A DNA stretch of 64,000 bases from JAGWAJ01 sp026707615 (GCA_965207595.1 CBDBMW010000012.1:682001-746000), one strand, 5' to 3'. Shown: positions 52,584 through 61,779, counted from the first letter of the stretch. Program-made: numbers and translations. The notes: generated by a model from the letters alone, not told the origin.

Positions 52584-53534
52584 TCACCGGGTCACGGTGA
52601 CTGTGAGATTCTCGGTGGTACGCAAGGCTCCGTCGCCGGCAATGGCGCGAAGCACGTACGTCCCCGGCTCGTCGAACGTCGCCTCCACGTCCCAGCGGCC
52701 GTCCGGGGGCACCGGCGGCAGGATGTAGGGCGGCGACCACGGGGAGTTGGAGTACACGCGCGTGTCCTGCCACATCTTGAGTTGCGTCGGGCCGAAGGTG
52801 ACCTGCGACGCGTCGCCCCGGTAGACGATCCAGGCGAAGCGCACCCCCGGGGGGTTGCCGGGGACGATCTGCCGGGGCGGCGTGTAGGCCGGGTGCGGCT
52901 TCCCCGGCTCCGGCCGCGGGGGCGTGTAGTTGCCCGCCGGCTCCCCGTCGTCGCTCACGAAGGCGACGAGCCGCAGGGGCTGCCCCACGCGGATGCGCCG
53001 CGGCTGATCGACGGCCAGGCTGAGGGACGGGAACTCGTTCGTGCGCCACTCGTCCCGGATGCGCCCGAAGTTCGAGCCCATCTCGGTGGCGATGGTCTGC
53101 CGGTCGAGCAGGTAGTCGGTGCGCAGGCTGCCGTAGGCGCGCTCCGTCACGCCGTTGGTGGTCAGGGTCCAGACGAGCTCCCGGTCGCCGAAGTCGGCCG
53201 GGACGTCGACCGTGAACAGGAACATGTTGCGCCGCGGATAGAAGTGCGTCGGCTGGCCGCGGTCCGGTCCACCCGGCTCGATGTTGTTCTCCGGTCCGAT
53301 CGGGACGTCGAGCTCCTGCACCCAGTTCGAGTTCATGTAGCCGAAGAACATCGTGTAGGTGCCGTCCTCGTTCTGCCACCACCCCTCGTAGGCGGGCGAC
53401 ACGCTCTGCCCCCGCGAGTAGGTGAACCGCGTCTGCGCGCCGGCGGAGGCCGCGACAGCCGTCACGACCCCCAGCGCCAGCGCCGTCCGAAGTCCCCGAG
53501 CCCGAAGCGCCGTCATCACCGACCGCTGCGCCAT
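52584..53534 (-). CDS. Secreted protein of unknown function
   Basis: 316 residues with a signal peptide (ALALGVVTAVAASAGAQ). The mature protein is beta-rich, with SPAYEGWWQNEDGTYTMFFG, YPRRNMFLFTVDVPADFGDR, LVWTLTTNGVTERAYGSL and, at the end, WDVEATFDEPGTYVLRAIA followed by ENLTVTVTR, which looks like an Ig-like or PKD-like strand set. No catalytic motif is recognised. It is 44 bases downstream of the cytochrome/monooxygenase-like gene on the same strand, so the two are probably partners. Starts at 53534 or 53516 are possible. Confidence 0.75.
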   Translation of the reverse strand: MAQRSVMTALRARGLRTALALGVVTAVAASAGAQTRFTYSRGQSVSPAYEGWWQNEDGTYTMFFGYMNSNWVQELDVPIGPENNIEPGGPDRGQPTHFYPRRNMFLFTVDVPADFGDRELVWTLTTNGVTERAYGSLRTDYLLDRQTIATEMGSNFGRIRDEWRTNEFPSLSLAVDQPRRIRVGQPLRLVAFVSDDGEPAGNYTPPRPEPGKPHPAYTPPRQIVPGNPPGVRFAWIVYRGDASQVTFGPTQLKMWQDTRVYSNSPWSPPYILPPVPPDGRWDVEATFDEPGTYVLRAIAGDGALRTTENLTVTVTR

Positions 53535-53578
53535 CGCCGTCGCTCCACTCCCTGGCCTGGGTTCCGCCAACCCCGGCC

Positions 53579-55012
53579 CTACTGGCCGCCCTCGTTCGCC
53601 GCCGCCGGCGCCGCGTCCGCCGTCTGCGACGGGAACTCCACCAGGCACAGCGGACAGCCGATGACGTGGTCGTTCGGCGTCAGCCCCAGCCGCTCGCGGC
53701 GCTCGGCCATCTCCTGCTCGAACTGCTCGTCGGTCAACTCGAGTGCCTCGCCGAGGTCGATGAACATGTTGGCCACGGAACGGCGGCCGCCGCCCGACCA
53801 GTTGCGCGGGTCGGCGACGTTGCGGTTGGCGTCCGTCGTGTCGAGCCAGCCGATGATGTGGAGGATCGTCCCCTTCGGCAGCAGCGGGGCGTGGTCGTCG
53901 TCGAAGATGTACTGCTTCACCCAGTTGTGGTCGTAGCCGACGCAGGCGATCGTCTCGATGTTGTGGCCCCAGATCGACTCCAGGCACATGCGCATGCCGG
54001 GGGCGTGCTGGTGCGGCTCGAACGAGACGAGCCGGGTGTGCGTGTCGAGCACGCGGTAGGCGTGCAGCTCCTGGTTGGCCTGGTTGGGCTTGATGTCGAT
54101 GTCGACGCCGTTCCCGAGCAGCGTGCGCGCGTGCGATATCTCCGGCTTGTAGCCCTTCGGGTGCAGCTTGAACCCGAACTTGAGGTGGGCGCGCGTCTCG
54201 CGGCCGTTCGAGTGCAGGTGGGCGGTCTCGAGGTCGAGCGACGACCCGGCGCGCAGCAGCCGACCGGCGTTGTCCGGGAAGATGTCCGCGTTGCGGCCGA
54301 CCTCGTGGACCGGGAAGCGCGTCGACGACGACAGGTCGGAGCCGTCGGGCGCCACCGCGCCGTAGGTCATGTGGTGGAACACGTAGCGCCCGCCCACGGT
54401 GTCGCCCGTGCCGTCCGGCGGAATGTCGTTGAACTCCTTGACCTCGACCGCGGCCACGTAGCGGTCCTCCTCGAGGCCGATCGGGATCGTGCCGAGCGAG
54501 GTCCACTTGTCCGGCGCGGCGGCCGGCACGACGACCGAGGGCGACTCGACGATCAGGTCCGGCTCGCCGATCTCCCACTCGTTCTCGGCCCGGAACTCGA
54601 GGGGCGGCGGCAGGTCGGCGGGGTCGCCGAGCGGCGCGCCGGCGTCGGCCCAGGCGGCGATCTGCCCGATCTCCTCCTCGCTCAGGGAGATGTCGTTCTT
54701 GTACTGCTGGATGCCCAGATCGCGCTCGATGAACCAGGGAGGCATGGCGCCGCGCTTGTTGCGGAGGCCCGTGCGCATCTTCATGGCGCGCGCCCAGGGA
54801 CGCGCATCCTCGTAGGTGAGGAGCGACATCGGGGCCACGGAGGCCGGCCGGTGGCAGTTCTGGCAGCTCCGCTGGAGGATGGGCGCGATGTCCTTCGCGA
54901 ACGTCACCTCGGCGTCCGCGGCGGCAGCCGACTGGGCGCCGGCGGCAGCCGGCATCACGAGAATGGCGAGAGCGGCGGCGATTGCCAGCCGACCGAGATG
55001 CTTCGCGTTCAT
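53579..55012 (-). CDS. Cytochrome c domain fused to copper type II monooxygenase-like domain
   Basis: 477 residues from ATG 55012. After a signal peptide (AIAAALAILVMPAAAGAQ), residues 35-135 form a c-type cytochrome domain with CQNCH at 50-54 and a distal Met region (RGAMPPWFIERDLG). The remainder is beta-rich with histidine clusters placed as in peptidylglycine hydroxylating monooxygenase-like proteins: FHHMTYGAVAPDG near 212, AHLHSNGRETRAHLKFG near 258 and HQHAPGMRMCLESIWGHN near 327. A heme and type-2 copper pair in one exported chain suggests an oxidase or monooxygenase. The C-terminal CPLCL could bind metal. It follows DUF1552 copy 2 by 88 bases. Confidence 0.78.
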   Translation of the reverse strand: MNAKHLGRLAIAAALAILVMPAAAGAQSAAAADAEVTFAKDIAPILQRSCQNCHRPASVAPMSLLTYEDARPWARAMKMRTGLRNKRGAMPPWFIERDLGIQQYKNDISLSEEEIGQIAAWADAGAPLGDPADLPPPLEFRAENEWEIGEPDLIVESPSVVVPAAAPDKWTSLGTIPIGLEEDRYVAAVEVKEFNDIPPDGTGDTVGGRYVFHHMTYGAVAPDGSDLSSSTRFPVHEVGRNADIFPDNAGRLLRAGSSLDLETAHLHSNGRETRAHLKFGFKLHPKGYKPEISHARTLLGNGVDIDIKPNQANQELHAYRVLDTHTRLVSFEPHQHAPGMRMCLESIWGHNIETIACVGYDHNWVKQYIFDDDHAPLLPKGTILHIIGWLDTTDANRNVADPRNWSGGGRRSVANMFIDLGEALELTDEQFEQEMAERRERLGLTPNDHVIGCPLCLVEFPSQTADAAPAAANEGGQ

Positions 55013-55100
55013 CGACCTGCCCCTTCCTGAAAACGTCCGCACGCCCAGTACTTCGCGCGCCCTACAGTACTCCCCGCACGTTGCCGCCCGCAACCCGGCG

Positions 55101-56459
55101 TCAGACCCCCGTGAGGTGCTTCAGCTTGCCGGTGCTGTCGCCGATACGCTCGACCGGCACGCCGGCGAGCCCCAGCATCGTCATGTACAGATTGGTCAGC
55201 GGGGTCCCCTCCGCGTAGCGCAGGTGCCGGCCGCTCCGGAGCCGCCCCGCGCCGCCGCCCGCCAGCAGGATCGGGAGGTTCTGGATGTTGTGCAGGTTGC
55301 TGTTGCTCATCCCGCTTCCGTAGAGCAGCATCACCTGGTCCAGGAGCGTCGCCTCGCCGTCCGGCGTCGCCTCCAGCCGCTCGAGGTAGTACGACAGCAA
55401 CTCGGTGTGATAGGTGCCCACGCGCGTCAGCTTCGCCAGGCTCTCCGGGTTGTTCTCGTGGTGCGACAGCGCGTGGTGCGGGTCGGGCACCCCGATCTGC
55501 GGATAGGTCTGCGCGGTGAGCTCCGGCGTCATGAGGAACGTGATGACGCGCGTCAGGTCGGCCTGGTAGGCCAGCACCTGCAGGTCGAACATCAGCTTCA
55601 CGTAGTCCTCGAACGACGGCGGGACGGCTGCCGACGGACGGTCCACCACCGGCAGCTCGCGGTCCGCCTCGACCTCGATGCGCGCGATGCGGCGCTCCAC
55701 GTCGCGCACCGCGGTCAGGTAGTCCGAGAGCTTCGCGCGGTCCGCCGCGCCGAGCCCCTTGCGGAGCCGGGCCACCTTGCGGGTCACGGCGTCCAGGATG
55801 CTCCGGTCCTGCCGGATCCGCTCTCGGCGCGCCTCCGGGTCGGTGCTCGAGCCGTCGCCGAACAGCCGCTCGAAGACCGCGCGCGGGTTGCTCTCCATCG
55901 GCAGCGGCGTCGTCGGCGTGCTCCAGCAGAGCGTGCTGATGTAGGCGCAACTGAAGCCCGCGTCGCACGCGCCGCCGAACTCCGGCAGCCCGATGCCCAC
56001 CTGGAGGGAGGCAAGCTGCGTCTCGCGGCCGAGCTCCGCCGCCGCGATCTGGTCGACGGAGCGGCCTGCCTCGAAGTCCGCCCCCTCGGTCGGCTTCGCG
56101 TGCACGCCGGTCAGGAAGGCGCCGGTGATGCGCCCGTGGCCGCCCGCGGGGTCGCCCGGCATCTGCGCCGCCGGCGCGTGGTCGAGCCCCGTCAGCACCA
56201 GCAACCGATCCCGGAAGGGGGCGAGCGGCTGGAGGATCGGGGAGAGCTCGTGGCCGGTGCCCTCCACCTCCGGCGTCCAGTTCCGCATCACGGCGCCGTG
56301 CGGCACGTAGACCACCCCCAGGCGGGGCGTGGGCCGGGCCGCGGTGCGGCCCATCGCGGTCAGCGCCGGCACCATGCCGTCGAGCAGCGGCAGCGCGACG
56401 GCCGTCCCGAGCCCGCGGAGCACGGTTCGGCGGGGCAACGCCTTCCTGGTGATCATCAT
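55101..56459 (-). CDS. DUF1552 exported protein (copy 2)
   Basis: 452 residues. The Tat signal PRRTVLRGLGTAVALPLLDG is nearly identical to that of copy 1. Landmarks are RLGVVYVPHGAVMRNWTPE, LVLTGLDH, FEAGRSVDQIAAAELGRETQ, DAGFSCAYISTLCWS, LFGDGSSTDPEARRERIRQD, QADLTRVITFLMTPEL, PDPHHALSHH and LYGSGMSNSNLHNIQNLPIL. It shares order and many residues with copy 1 but is clearly diverged. The tandem ATG start overlaps the DUF1592 stop by 4 bases (ATGA), exactly as in locus 1, which argues for an obligate pair. Function unknown. Confidence 0.9.
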   Translation of the reverse strand: MMITRKALPRRTVLRGLGTAVALPLLDGMVPALTAMGRTAARPTPRLGVVYVPHGAVMRNWTPEVEGTGHELSPILQPLAPFRDRLLVLTGLDHAPAAQMPGDPAGGHGRITGAFLTGVHAKPTEGADFEAGRSVDQIAAAELGRETQLASLQVGIGLPEFGGACDAGFSCAYISTLCWSTPTTPLPMESNPRAVFERLFGDGSSTDPEARRERIRQDRSILDAVTRKVARLRKGLGAADRAKLSDYLTAVRDVERRIARIEVEADRELPVVDRPSAAVPPSFEDYVKLMFDLQVLAYQADLTRVITFLMTPELTAQTYPQIGVPDPHHALSHHENNPESLAKLTRVGTYHTELLSYYLERLEATPDGEATLLDQVMLLYGSGMSNSNLHNIQNLPILLAGGGAGRLRSGRHLRYAEGTPLTNLYMTMLGLAGVPVERIGDSTGKLKHLTGV

Positions 56460-58948
56460 GACTCCGCTCTCCTCATCTGAAACGGCAGGCTCCGGGCGAC
56501 GCCGAGCACGAGCGACGACCAGCGGTGGCCGTCCTCCGCCGCGTCCCGAACGATGGCCCGGATGGCCGGTCGATCGTAGTGCTCGATCCCGCGTCCGAGG
56601 GCGTACGTGAGCAGCTTCTCCGCCACCGTGGTCACGAACTCGTCCTGCCGGCCGAGCAGCACGTCGCGCAGGCCCGGCAGCCCGTCGAACGTCGTGCCGT
56701 CGGGCAGCGCCCCCGAGGCGTCGACGGGGACACCGCCTTCCGCGTCGCGCCACTTCCCGACCGCGTCGAAGTGCTCGAGCGCGAACCCGAGCGGGTCCAT
56801 GCGCGCGTGGCAGGCCGAGCAGGCCGGGTTGGCGCGGTGGGCCTCGAGCCGCGCGCGCATCGAGCGGGGCGCCTCGCCCGCCTCGCGCTCCGGCAGGTCG
56901 GGCACGTCGGGCGGCGGAGGCGGAGGCGGCGTGCCGAGGATGTTCTCGAGCACCCACTTGCCGCGCACGACCGGCGACGTCCGCGTGGCGAGCGACGTCA
57001 CGGTGAGGATGCTCCCGTGCCCCAGCAGCCCGCGCCGCGCGCCGGCGCCGAGCGCCACGCGGCGGAAGCGCGACCCGTACACGCCCGGAATCCCGTAGTG
57101 CCGCGCGAGCCGCTCGTTCACGAAGGTGTAGTCGGCCGTCAGGAGGTCCACGACGCTGCGGTCCTCGCGGATCTGGCTCTCGACGAAGAGCTCCGTCTCC
57201 CGCACCAGCGCGTCGCGCAGGTTGTCGTCGAACCCCGGAAACGCCAGGACGTCCGGCGTCACCGTGCGCATGCGCCGCAGGTGGAGCCACTGCGCGGCGA
57301 AGCTGCCGACCAGCACGCGCGAGCGCTCGTCGGCCAGCATCCGCCGCACCTGCTGCCCGAGCACCGCAGGGTCGCGGAGGCGGCCCGCTTCCGCGAGATG
57401 GAGGAGCTCGTCGTCGGGAATGCTGCTCCAGAGGAAGAACGACAGGCGCGAGGCGAGCTCGACGTCGCTCAGGCGGTACGCGCTTCCCGGCGCCGCGTCC
57501 TCGGGGTCGCGCTCGATGCGGAAGAGGAACTCCGGGTCGACGAGCAGGCTCTCGATCGCCCGCTTGATCCCCCCTTCGAAGCCCCCCGCGCGGCGCCCCT
57601 CCCGGTAGAACAGGTCGAGCACCTCGAGGTCGACCGCCGTCACCGGGCGGCGGAACGCCCGGCGCGCCAGGGTGGTCAGGATGGCGTTCGCGCAGGCCCC
57701 CTCGCCGACAGGCCCCTCGGGGCGGCAGGTGAAGATGCGGTCGCGGCTGACGGCCGGGCCCGTGCCCGGTCCGCCAGAACCCGGCCGGGGCCGGTAGGGA
57801 CCCTCGATCACGACGCTGTCGAGCGCCATCGGCTCCACGTAGCCGCGGCCGGTGCTGAACGTCCAGAGCGGCAGCCGCTCGGGGGCCACGCCTTCCGTCA
57901 CCCCGGTGCGCTTCAGGAACGACACGCTGACGACGCGGGTGCCGGCGCGGACCGGCACCCGCACCGCGAGGGAGTCGTCGCCGGTCGGCATGCCCCGCGT
58001 CGCACCGCCGCGCACGCCCTGACCCGCCCGCAGCAGAGCGGCCCGGACGCCGTCGATGCGGACGTCGATCTCCTGCGGCTCCCGCCGCCCGCCGTTGCCC
58101 TGGAGCGTCACGCCGACGACGTACTCGCCGTCGAGCGGGAAGTGGTGGGTGACCGCCGCGCCCCCCCGCGACCCGAAGGGCATCTCCTCGCTCATCCGGT
58201 CGCGCTGCACGAGCAGGGACGAGACCGGATAGCGGGCGACGTCGGCGTCGATGGCGGAGTCGCCGACGGCCAGGCGGCCGATCCTGCGGGCCGCCGACAT
58301 GTAGCGCTCCAGCATGCCGGGCGCGATCGTGAGGATGTCCGCGTTGTTGTCGAAGCCGTAGGCGAGGTCGTCGGCCGGCAGCATGGCGTCGACGTCGACG
58401 GTCAGGCCGAGCAGATCGCGGACCGCGTTCGCGTACTCCAGACGGTTGAGGCGGTGAATGGTCGGCCGGCCCGGGTCGGGGCGGGCCGCGGCGGCGCCGT
58501 CGAGCTCGGTTTCCAGCCAGCCGACGAAGCGGTCGTACGTCTCGTCCGCCGGCCGGGGGCGCCGCGGGGGCGGCATCGCCCGCGTCCGCAGCTTCTCGAG
58601 GACCTTCTCCCACACCTCCGCCGCGTCGCCGACATGCGCGATGTCCACGGCGTCGAGCGCGAGGCTGGCGGTGAGCGTCCGCTCGTTGTGGCAGGCGACG
58701 CAGTAGCGATCGAGGACGGCCCGGTACGCGTCGTGCTCGTCGGGGGCGGTTGGCGCCGCCTCCCGTACGGCGGCCGGGTCGCCCGGCGCGGCCGGCTGGG
58801 CAGCCGCCGAAGAGACCGCGCCCGCTCCCAGCGCGGCCGCGACCCCCAGCCCGAGCGCGAGGCGCGAAAGCACGGCGACCTCCGGCCGGAACGTGCGTCC
58901 GGCATCCGCCATGCCCCGCCTGTCCGTTCCTGCGATCCGCGTTGCCAT
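56456..58948 (-). CDS. Exported DUF1592 multidomain cytochrome-like protein (copy 2)
   Basis: 830 residues from ATG 58948, which has TAGGAG 7 bases upstream. There is a signal peptide, then heme motif CVACHN near 83, DUF1587 (HRLNRLEYANAVRDLLGL), a beta-sandwich region (PLDGEYVVGVTLQGNGG), DUF1595 (CANAILTTLARRAFRRPVTA), DUF1592 (LASRLSFFLWSSIPDDELLH), DUF1588 with a second CxxCH (NPACSACHARMDPLGFALEHF) and DUF1585 at the end (EKLLTYALGRGIEHYDRPAI). The domain order is identical to copy 1. The beta-sandwich region is the most divergent part, so the two copies may bind different ligands. The ankyrin gene ends 10 bases before its start. Confidence 0.92.
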   Translation of the reverse strand: MATRIAGTDRRGMADAGRTFRPEVAVLSRLALGLGVAAALGAGAVSSAAAQPAAPGDPAAVREAAPTAPDEHDAYRAVLDRYCVACHNERTLTASLALDAVDIAHVGDAAEVWEKVLEKLRTRAMPPPRRPRPADETYDRFVGWLETELDGAAAARPDPGRPTIHRLNRLEYANAVRDLLGLTVDVDAMLPADDLAYGFDNNADILTIAPGMLERYMSAARRIGRLAVGDSAIDADVARYPVSSLLVQRDRMSEEMPFGSRGGAAVTHHFPLDGEYVVGVTLQGNGGRREPQEIDVRIDGVRAALLRAGQGVRGGATRGMPTGDDSLAVRVPVRAGTRVVSVSFLKRTGVTEGVAPERLPLWTFSTGRGYVEPMALDSVVIEGPYRPRPGSGGPGTGPAVSRDRIFTCRPEGPVGEGACANAILTTLARRAFRRPVTAVDLEVLDLFYREGRRAGGFEGGIKRAIESLLVDPEFLFRIERDPEDAAPGSAYRLSDVELASRLSFFLWSSIPDDELLHLAEAGRLRDPAVLGQQVRRMLADERSRVLVGSFAAQWLHLRRMRTVTPDVLAFPGFDDNLRDALVRETELFVESQIREDRSVVDLLTADYTFVNERLARHYGIPGVYGSRFRRVALGAGARRGLLGHGSILTVTSLATRTSPVVRGKWVLENILGTPPPPPPPDVPDLPEREAGEAPRSMRARLEAHRANPACSACHARMDPLGFALEHFDAVGKWRDAEGGVPVDASGALPDGTTFDGLPGLRDVLLGRQDEFVTTVAEKLLTYALGRGIEHYDRPAIRAIVRDAAEDGHRWSSLVLGVARSLPFQMRRAES

Positions 58949-58958
58949 CGTCAGACTC

Positions 58959-60530
58959 CTAGCGGATCGGTCCCTCGTCGAAGCGGCCGATGAGGTCGGC
59001 CCCGCCCTCGCCGCCGCCGAGCGCCCTGAGCAGATCGGCCGTGCTACCGCCGCCGAGGCCGGGCAGGAGAATGTGCCCGCCGCCCTCGGCAATCATCAGC
59101 GGCGTGATGCCGCGCCGGTCGCCGGCCCGGACCTCCGCCCCGTGATCGACCAGGAGCTGCACGAGCGCGTCGGAACGCACGTGGGCCGCCCCGTGCAGCG
59201 CCGTCCGGCCGTCGCCGTTGGCCGCGTTGATCTCGGCCCCGCGCTCCAGCAGGAACCCGACCGCCTCCAGACTCTCCCCTTCCGTGACGCGGGTCTCGGC
59301 CGGGACCCGCCCGAGGCCCGACGCCAGCATCAGCGGCGTCGTCCCCTGCTCCGTCGGCAGGTGCAGATCGGCTCCCGCCGCCGCCAGCGCCCGCATCACG
59401 GCGAGGTTCCCGTCCATGGCGGCGAGCAGGAACGGCGTGGCGCCCGCCAGGCTGACGCGGAAGCGCTGGCTGGCGAAGCCGAACTGCGGCGGGTGGGCCG
59501 CGAGGCGCGCGTCGGGATCCGCGCCGTGTTCGAGGAGGGCCTCGACGAGCACGAGCCGGCCCACCCCGACGCCATTCAGGGACCGCCATTCTTCGTCGCG
59601 CTCCGTGGCGATGCCGCGCAGGCTGCCGGTCAGCTCCGTGTGCCAGGAGCCGGACGCCCAGTGGAGCGCCGTGTAACCGGCAGCGCCGGCGTTCGGGTCG
59701 GCTCCCCGCTCCAGGAGGGTGATGGCCAGGGCGGAGTGGCCGCGCAACGTCGCGACGAGGAGCGGCGTCAGCCCGTCGGGGGCCGGGGCGTTCACCTCGG
59801 CGCCCGCGTCCAGGAGCAGCCGCGCCAGCGCCGGCCGGTCCTCGCGGGCCGCGATCAGGAGCGGCGTGAAGCCCGTCGCGGATCGCGCCCGGACGTCGGC
59901 GCCGTGCGCCACGAGAGCGCGGGCCACCGGGGTGTGTCCCTCCCCTGCCGCCCACATCAGCGCCGTCTGCCCGCGCCACGACTCTGCAGCGTTCGGATCC
60001 GCAGCGCTCGCAAGCAGCGCCTGCACCGCGTCGAGGCTTCCGGTCCGCGCACAGGTCATGAGCGGCGTCTCGCCCGTCGCGCGGGCGGCGTTCGGATCCG
60101 CACCTGCCGCCAGCAGCCGGCGCACCATGGGCGCCGAGCCGTTCTCGCAGGCGAGCGCGAGCGGGGTGATGCCGTAGTCGTTCGCTGCGTCGACGTCGCC
60201 GCCGGCGGCAAGGAGGAGGTCGGCCAGGTCTACGGCGTCCCGGTAGCTCGCCCAGTGAAGGGCCGTGGCGCCGTCGGGCTGCGCCGTGCGCGCGTCGGCT
60301 CCCCGGTCGAGCAGCGCGACGACGGACTCGGTGTCCTCCGCCCGCACGGCCTCGATGAGGCGCGGGCCGTCCGCCTCGGCGCCCGCCGCCGGGGGCGCGG
60401 CCATCGGGCTCGCAGCCCCTGCGAGCACGGCCGCCAGGGGTGCAGCGGCCAGAAACACGACCGGCAAGGCCGGCACGCTCCCGCGCACTCCGACACCAAT
60501 GCCGCGGATCGTCGCCTGGCGTTCCTGCAT
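58959..60530 (-). CDS. Exported ankyrin-repeat protein (locus 2, upstream copy)
   Basis: 523 residues from ATG 60530 (GGAG upstream). The N-terminal signal is VPALPVVFLAAAPLAAVLAG, followed by about eleven ankyrin units: DGATALHWASYRDA, YGITPLALACENG, TGETPLMTCARTG, GQTALMWAAGEGH, GFTPLLIAAREDR, DGLTPLLVATLRG, GYTALHWASGSWH, GATPFLLAAMDGN, GTTPLMLASGLGR, DGRTALHGAAHVR and RGITPLMIAEGGG. Repeat order and several unit sequences resemble the locus 1 ankyrin protein. It lies 10 bases upstream of DUF1592 copy 2, in one operon. It is probably a secreted scaffold or binding partner of the DUF1592 protein, inferred only from position. Confidence 0.88.
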   Translation of the reverse strand: MQERQATIRGIGVGVRGSVPALPVVFLAAAPLAAVLAGAASPMAAPPAAGAEADGPRLIEAVRAEDTESVVALLDRGADARTAQPDGATALHWASYRDAVDLADLLLAAGGDVDAANDYGITPLALACENGSAPMVRRLLAAGADPNAARATGETPLMTCARTGSLDAVQALLASAADPNAAESWRGQTALMWAAGEGHTPVARALVAHGADVRARSATGFTPLLIAAREDRPALARLLLDAGAEVNAPAPDGLTPLLVATLRGHSALAITLLERGADPNAGAAGYTALHWASGSWHTELTGSLRGIATERDEEWRSLNGVGVGRLVLVEALLEHGADPDARLAAHPPQFGFASQRFRVSLAGATPFLLAAMDGNLAVMRALAAAGADLHLPTEQGTTPLMLASGLGRVPAETRVTEGESLEAVGFLLERGAEINAANGDGRTALHGAAHVRSDALVQLLVDHGAEVRAGDRRGITPLMIAEGGGHILLPGLGGGSTADLLRALGGGEGGADLIGRFDEGPIR

Positions 60531-60673
60531 GAACTCCGCTCCCCACTCCGCCCGGTTACGGCTGCTGCCGACCGCCGGATCATCCGCATGCCGCCTCCGG
60601 CGGAGACCGCCGACCCCCTTCGGAAAGCGGGCGGCGACCCAGCCCACCGCTGGTCGACGGACGGCGCCGACCC

Positions 60674-61588
60674 CTACTTCGGCTCGGGCTCCTCGGTCCA
60701 GTCCTCGTCCACCGCGACCGCGAAGCGCCGGAAGTCGGAGTAGCGGGCGGTGCCGTTCATTCTCCCCCCGCCGCGCTCCTCGTACCGCTCCCGCATCTCG
60801 AGCGGCGCCCACAGCCCGGTCTCCGGCTCGCGCCCGAACGTCACGGTCGCCCGCGCCTCGGTTTCGGGTCGCCCCTCCACGGCCGGGTGCCGAAGCTCGA
60901 TCTCGGTCTCGTACACGTCACCGGTCTCGGGGTCCACGCACACGTGGCCCCGGGCCGGGAGGTCGATTCCGCCGTAGCCCCTCGTCATCGTCGGCGACGC
61001 GACCTCCTCGAAGCGAACCTCCCAAGCCTCGTCCAGGCCCCGGCAGCCTTCGCGCCGCTTTTCGAAGTCGAAGCGCCCCGTGTTCGCGGGGTGGAGGCCG
61101 AACAGGCCGAAGGTCGGGACGTTGAAGGTCCGATGCGTCGACCCCACGTTGTAGCGGGCGTTCTCCTCCGTGATGCTGCGGAGCTGGTCCATCGCCGTCT
61201 CGTGCGTGCCAAGGAACAGCTCGGCCAGACGGTTCTCTCGGTCGCGCACCCGCTGACCGTTGTACTCGATGACGTCGCGGAATCCGGTCAGCTCCTCGGA
61301 GCCGGCCAACCGCACCTGGAGGAAGTCCGAGCGCAGGTGGCTGCGTGACGGGCCGCTGCGCCGCTCCGTGGAGAAGTAGACCTGGTTGTAGTCCTCTTCC
61401 ATCACGACGGTGGCCAGATCCTCGATGACGGTCGCCACCCGGACCGCCGCCCGGTCCATCACCTCGTCGAGGGCCGGCGGCTGGGCCGCCGCCCCTGCGG
61501 GTAGCGCGGAGAGCGCCGCCGCGCCGGCCAGGGCGGCCGCCCGGCATTTCAAGCGTCGCGCCGGCCCGGAACGGAAGCTGCCTGTCAA
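60674..61588 (-). CDS. Secreted protein of unknown function
   Basis: 304 residues with a signal peptide (AAALAGAAALSALPAGAAAQ). The mature protein has a helical start (DEVMDRAAVRVATVIEDLAT), then beta-rich sequence (SHLRSDFLQVRLAGSEELTG, FRDVIEYNGQRVRDRENR, PTFGLFGLHPANTGRFDF, GHVCVDPETGDVYETEIEL). It vaguely resembles outer-membrane lipoprotein-sorting-like folds; I do not recognise the family. The start is TTG at 61588 with GGAGGGG upstream; it overlaps the stop of the preceding fragment as TTGA. The ankyrin gene begins 143 bases downstream. Confidence 0.75.
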   Translation of the reverse strand: MTGSFRSGPARRLKCRAAALAGAAALSALPAGAAAQPPALDEVMDRAAVRVATVIEDLATVVMEEDYNQVYFSTERRSGPSRSHLRSDFLQVRLAGSEELTGFRDVIEYNGQRVRDRENRLAELFLGTHETAMDQLRSITEENARYNVGSTHRTFNVPTFGLFGLHPANTGRFDFEKRREGCRGLDEAWEVRFEEVASPTMTRGYGGIDLPARGHVCVDPETGDVYETEIELRHPAVEGRPETEARATVTFGREPETGLWAPLEMRERYEERGGGRMNGTARYSDFRRFAVAVDEDWTEEPEPK

Positions 61589-61779
61589 GATGCCCCTCCA
61601 ACTCCTATCGCGATCCGGACGCTCCAGCGGGGTGGCCGTCCGGCCGTCCCGTGGTTCCAGACGCCCTGCAGGTCCGGCGCCCCCCAGGCCATGCGGGCGG
61701 GCGCGGACTGCGCCCAGCCGGTGGCCGGAGCGAGCACGAGCCCAAGGGTTGCGAGCGCGGCGCGGACCTGCGGCTTCAT
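61585..61779 (-). pseudogene. Truncated PDLQGxW-family gene (5-prime remnant)
   Basis: A 64-codon frame with ATG 61779 encodes a signal peptide (ALATLGLVLAPATGWAQ) and the family start ARMAWGAPDLQGVWNHGTA. It then diverges into AGRPPRWSVRIAIG. If an 8-base insertion (ACGGCCGG, a partial repeat of its neighbour) is ignored, the sequence continues as TATPLERP, the family continuation. The rest of the gene is missing and the next gene follows directly. This is a truncated relative of the three tandem genes at 18.6-21.9 kb. Confidence 0.65.

Noticed and set aside
55101..58613. A 1170-codon frame seeming to fuse DUF1592 and DUF1552 copy 2
   Set aside because: The upstream two thirds are an out-of-frame shadow of DUF1592; the real pair overlaps by ATGA at 56456-56459.
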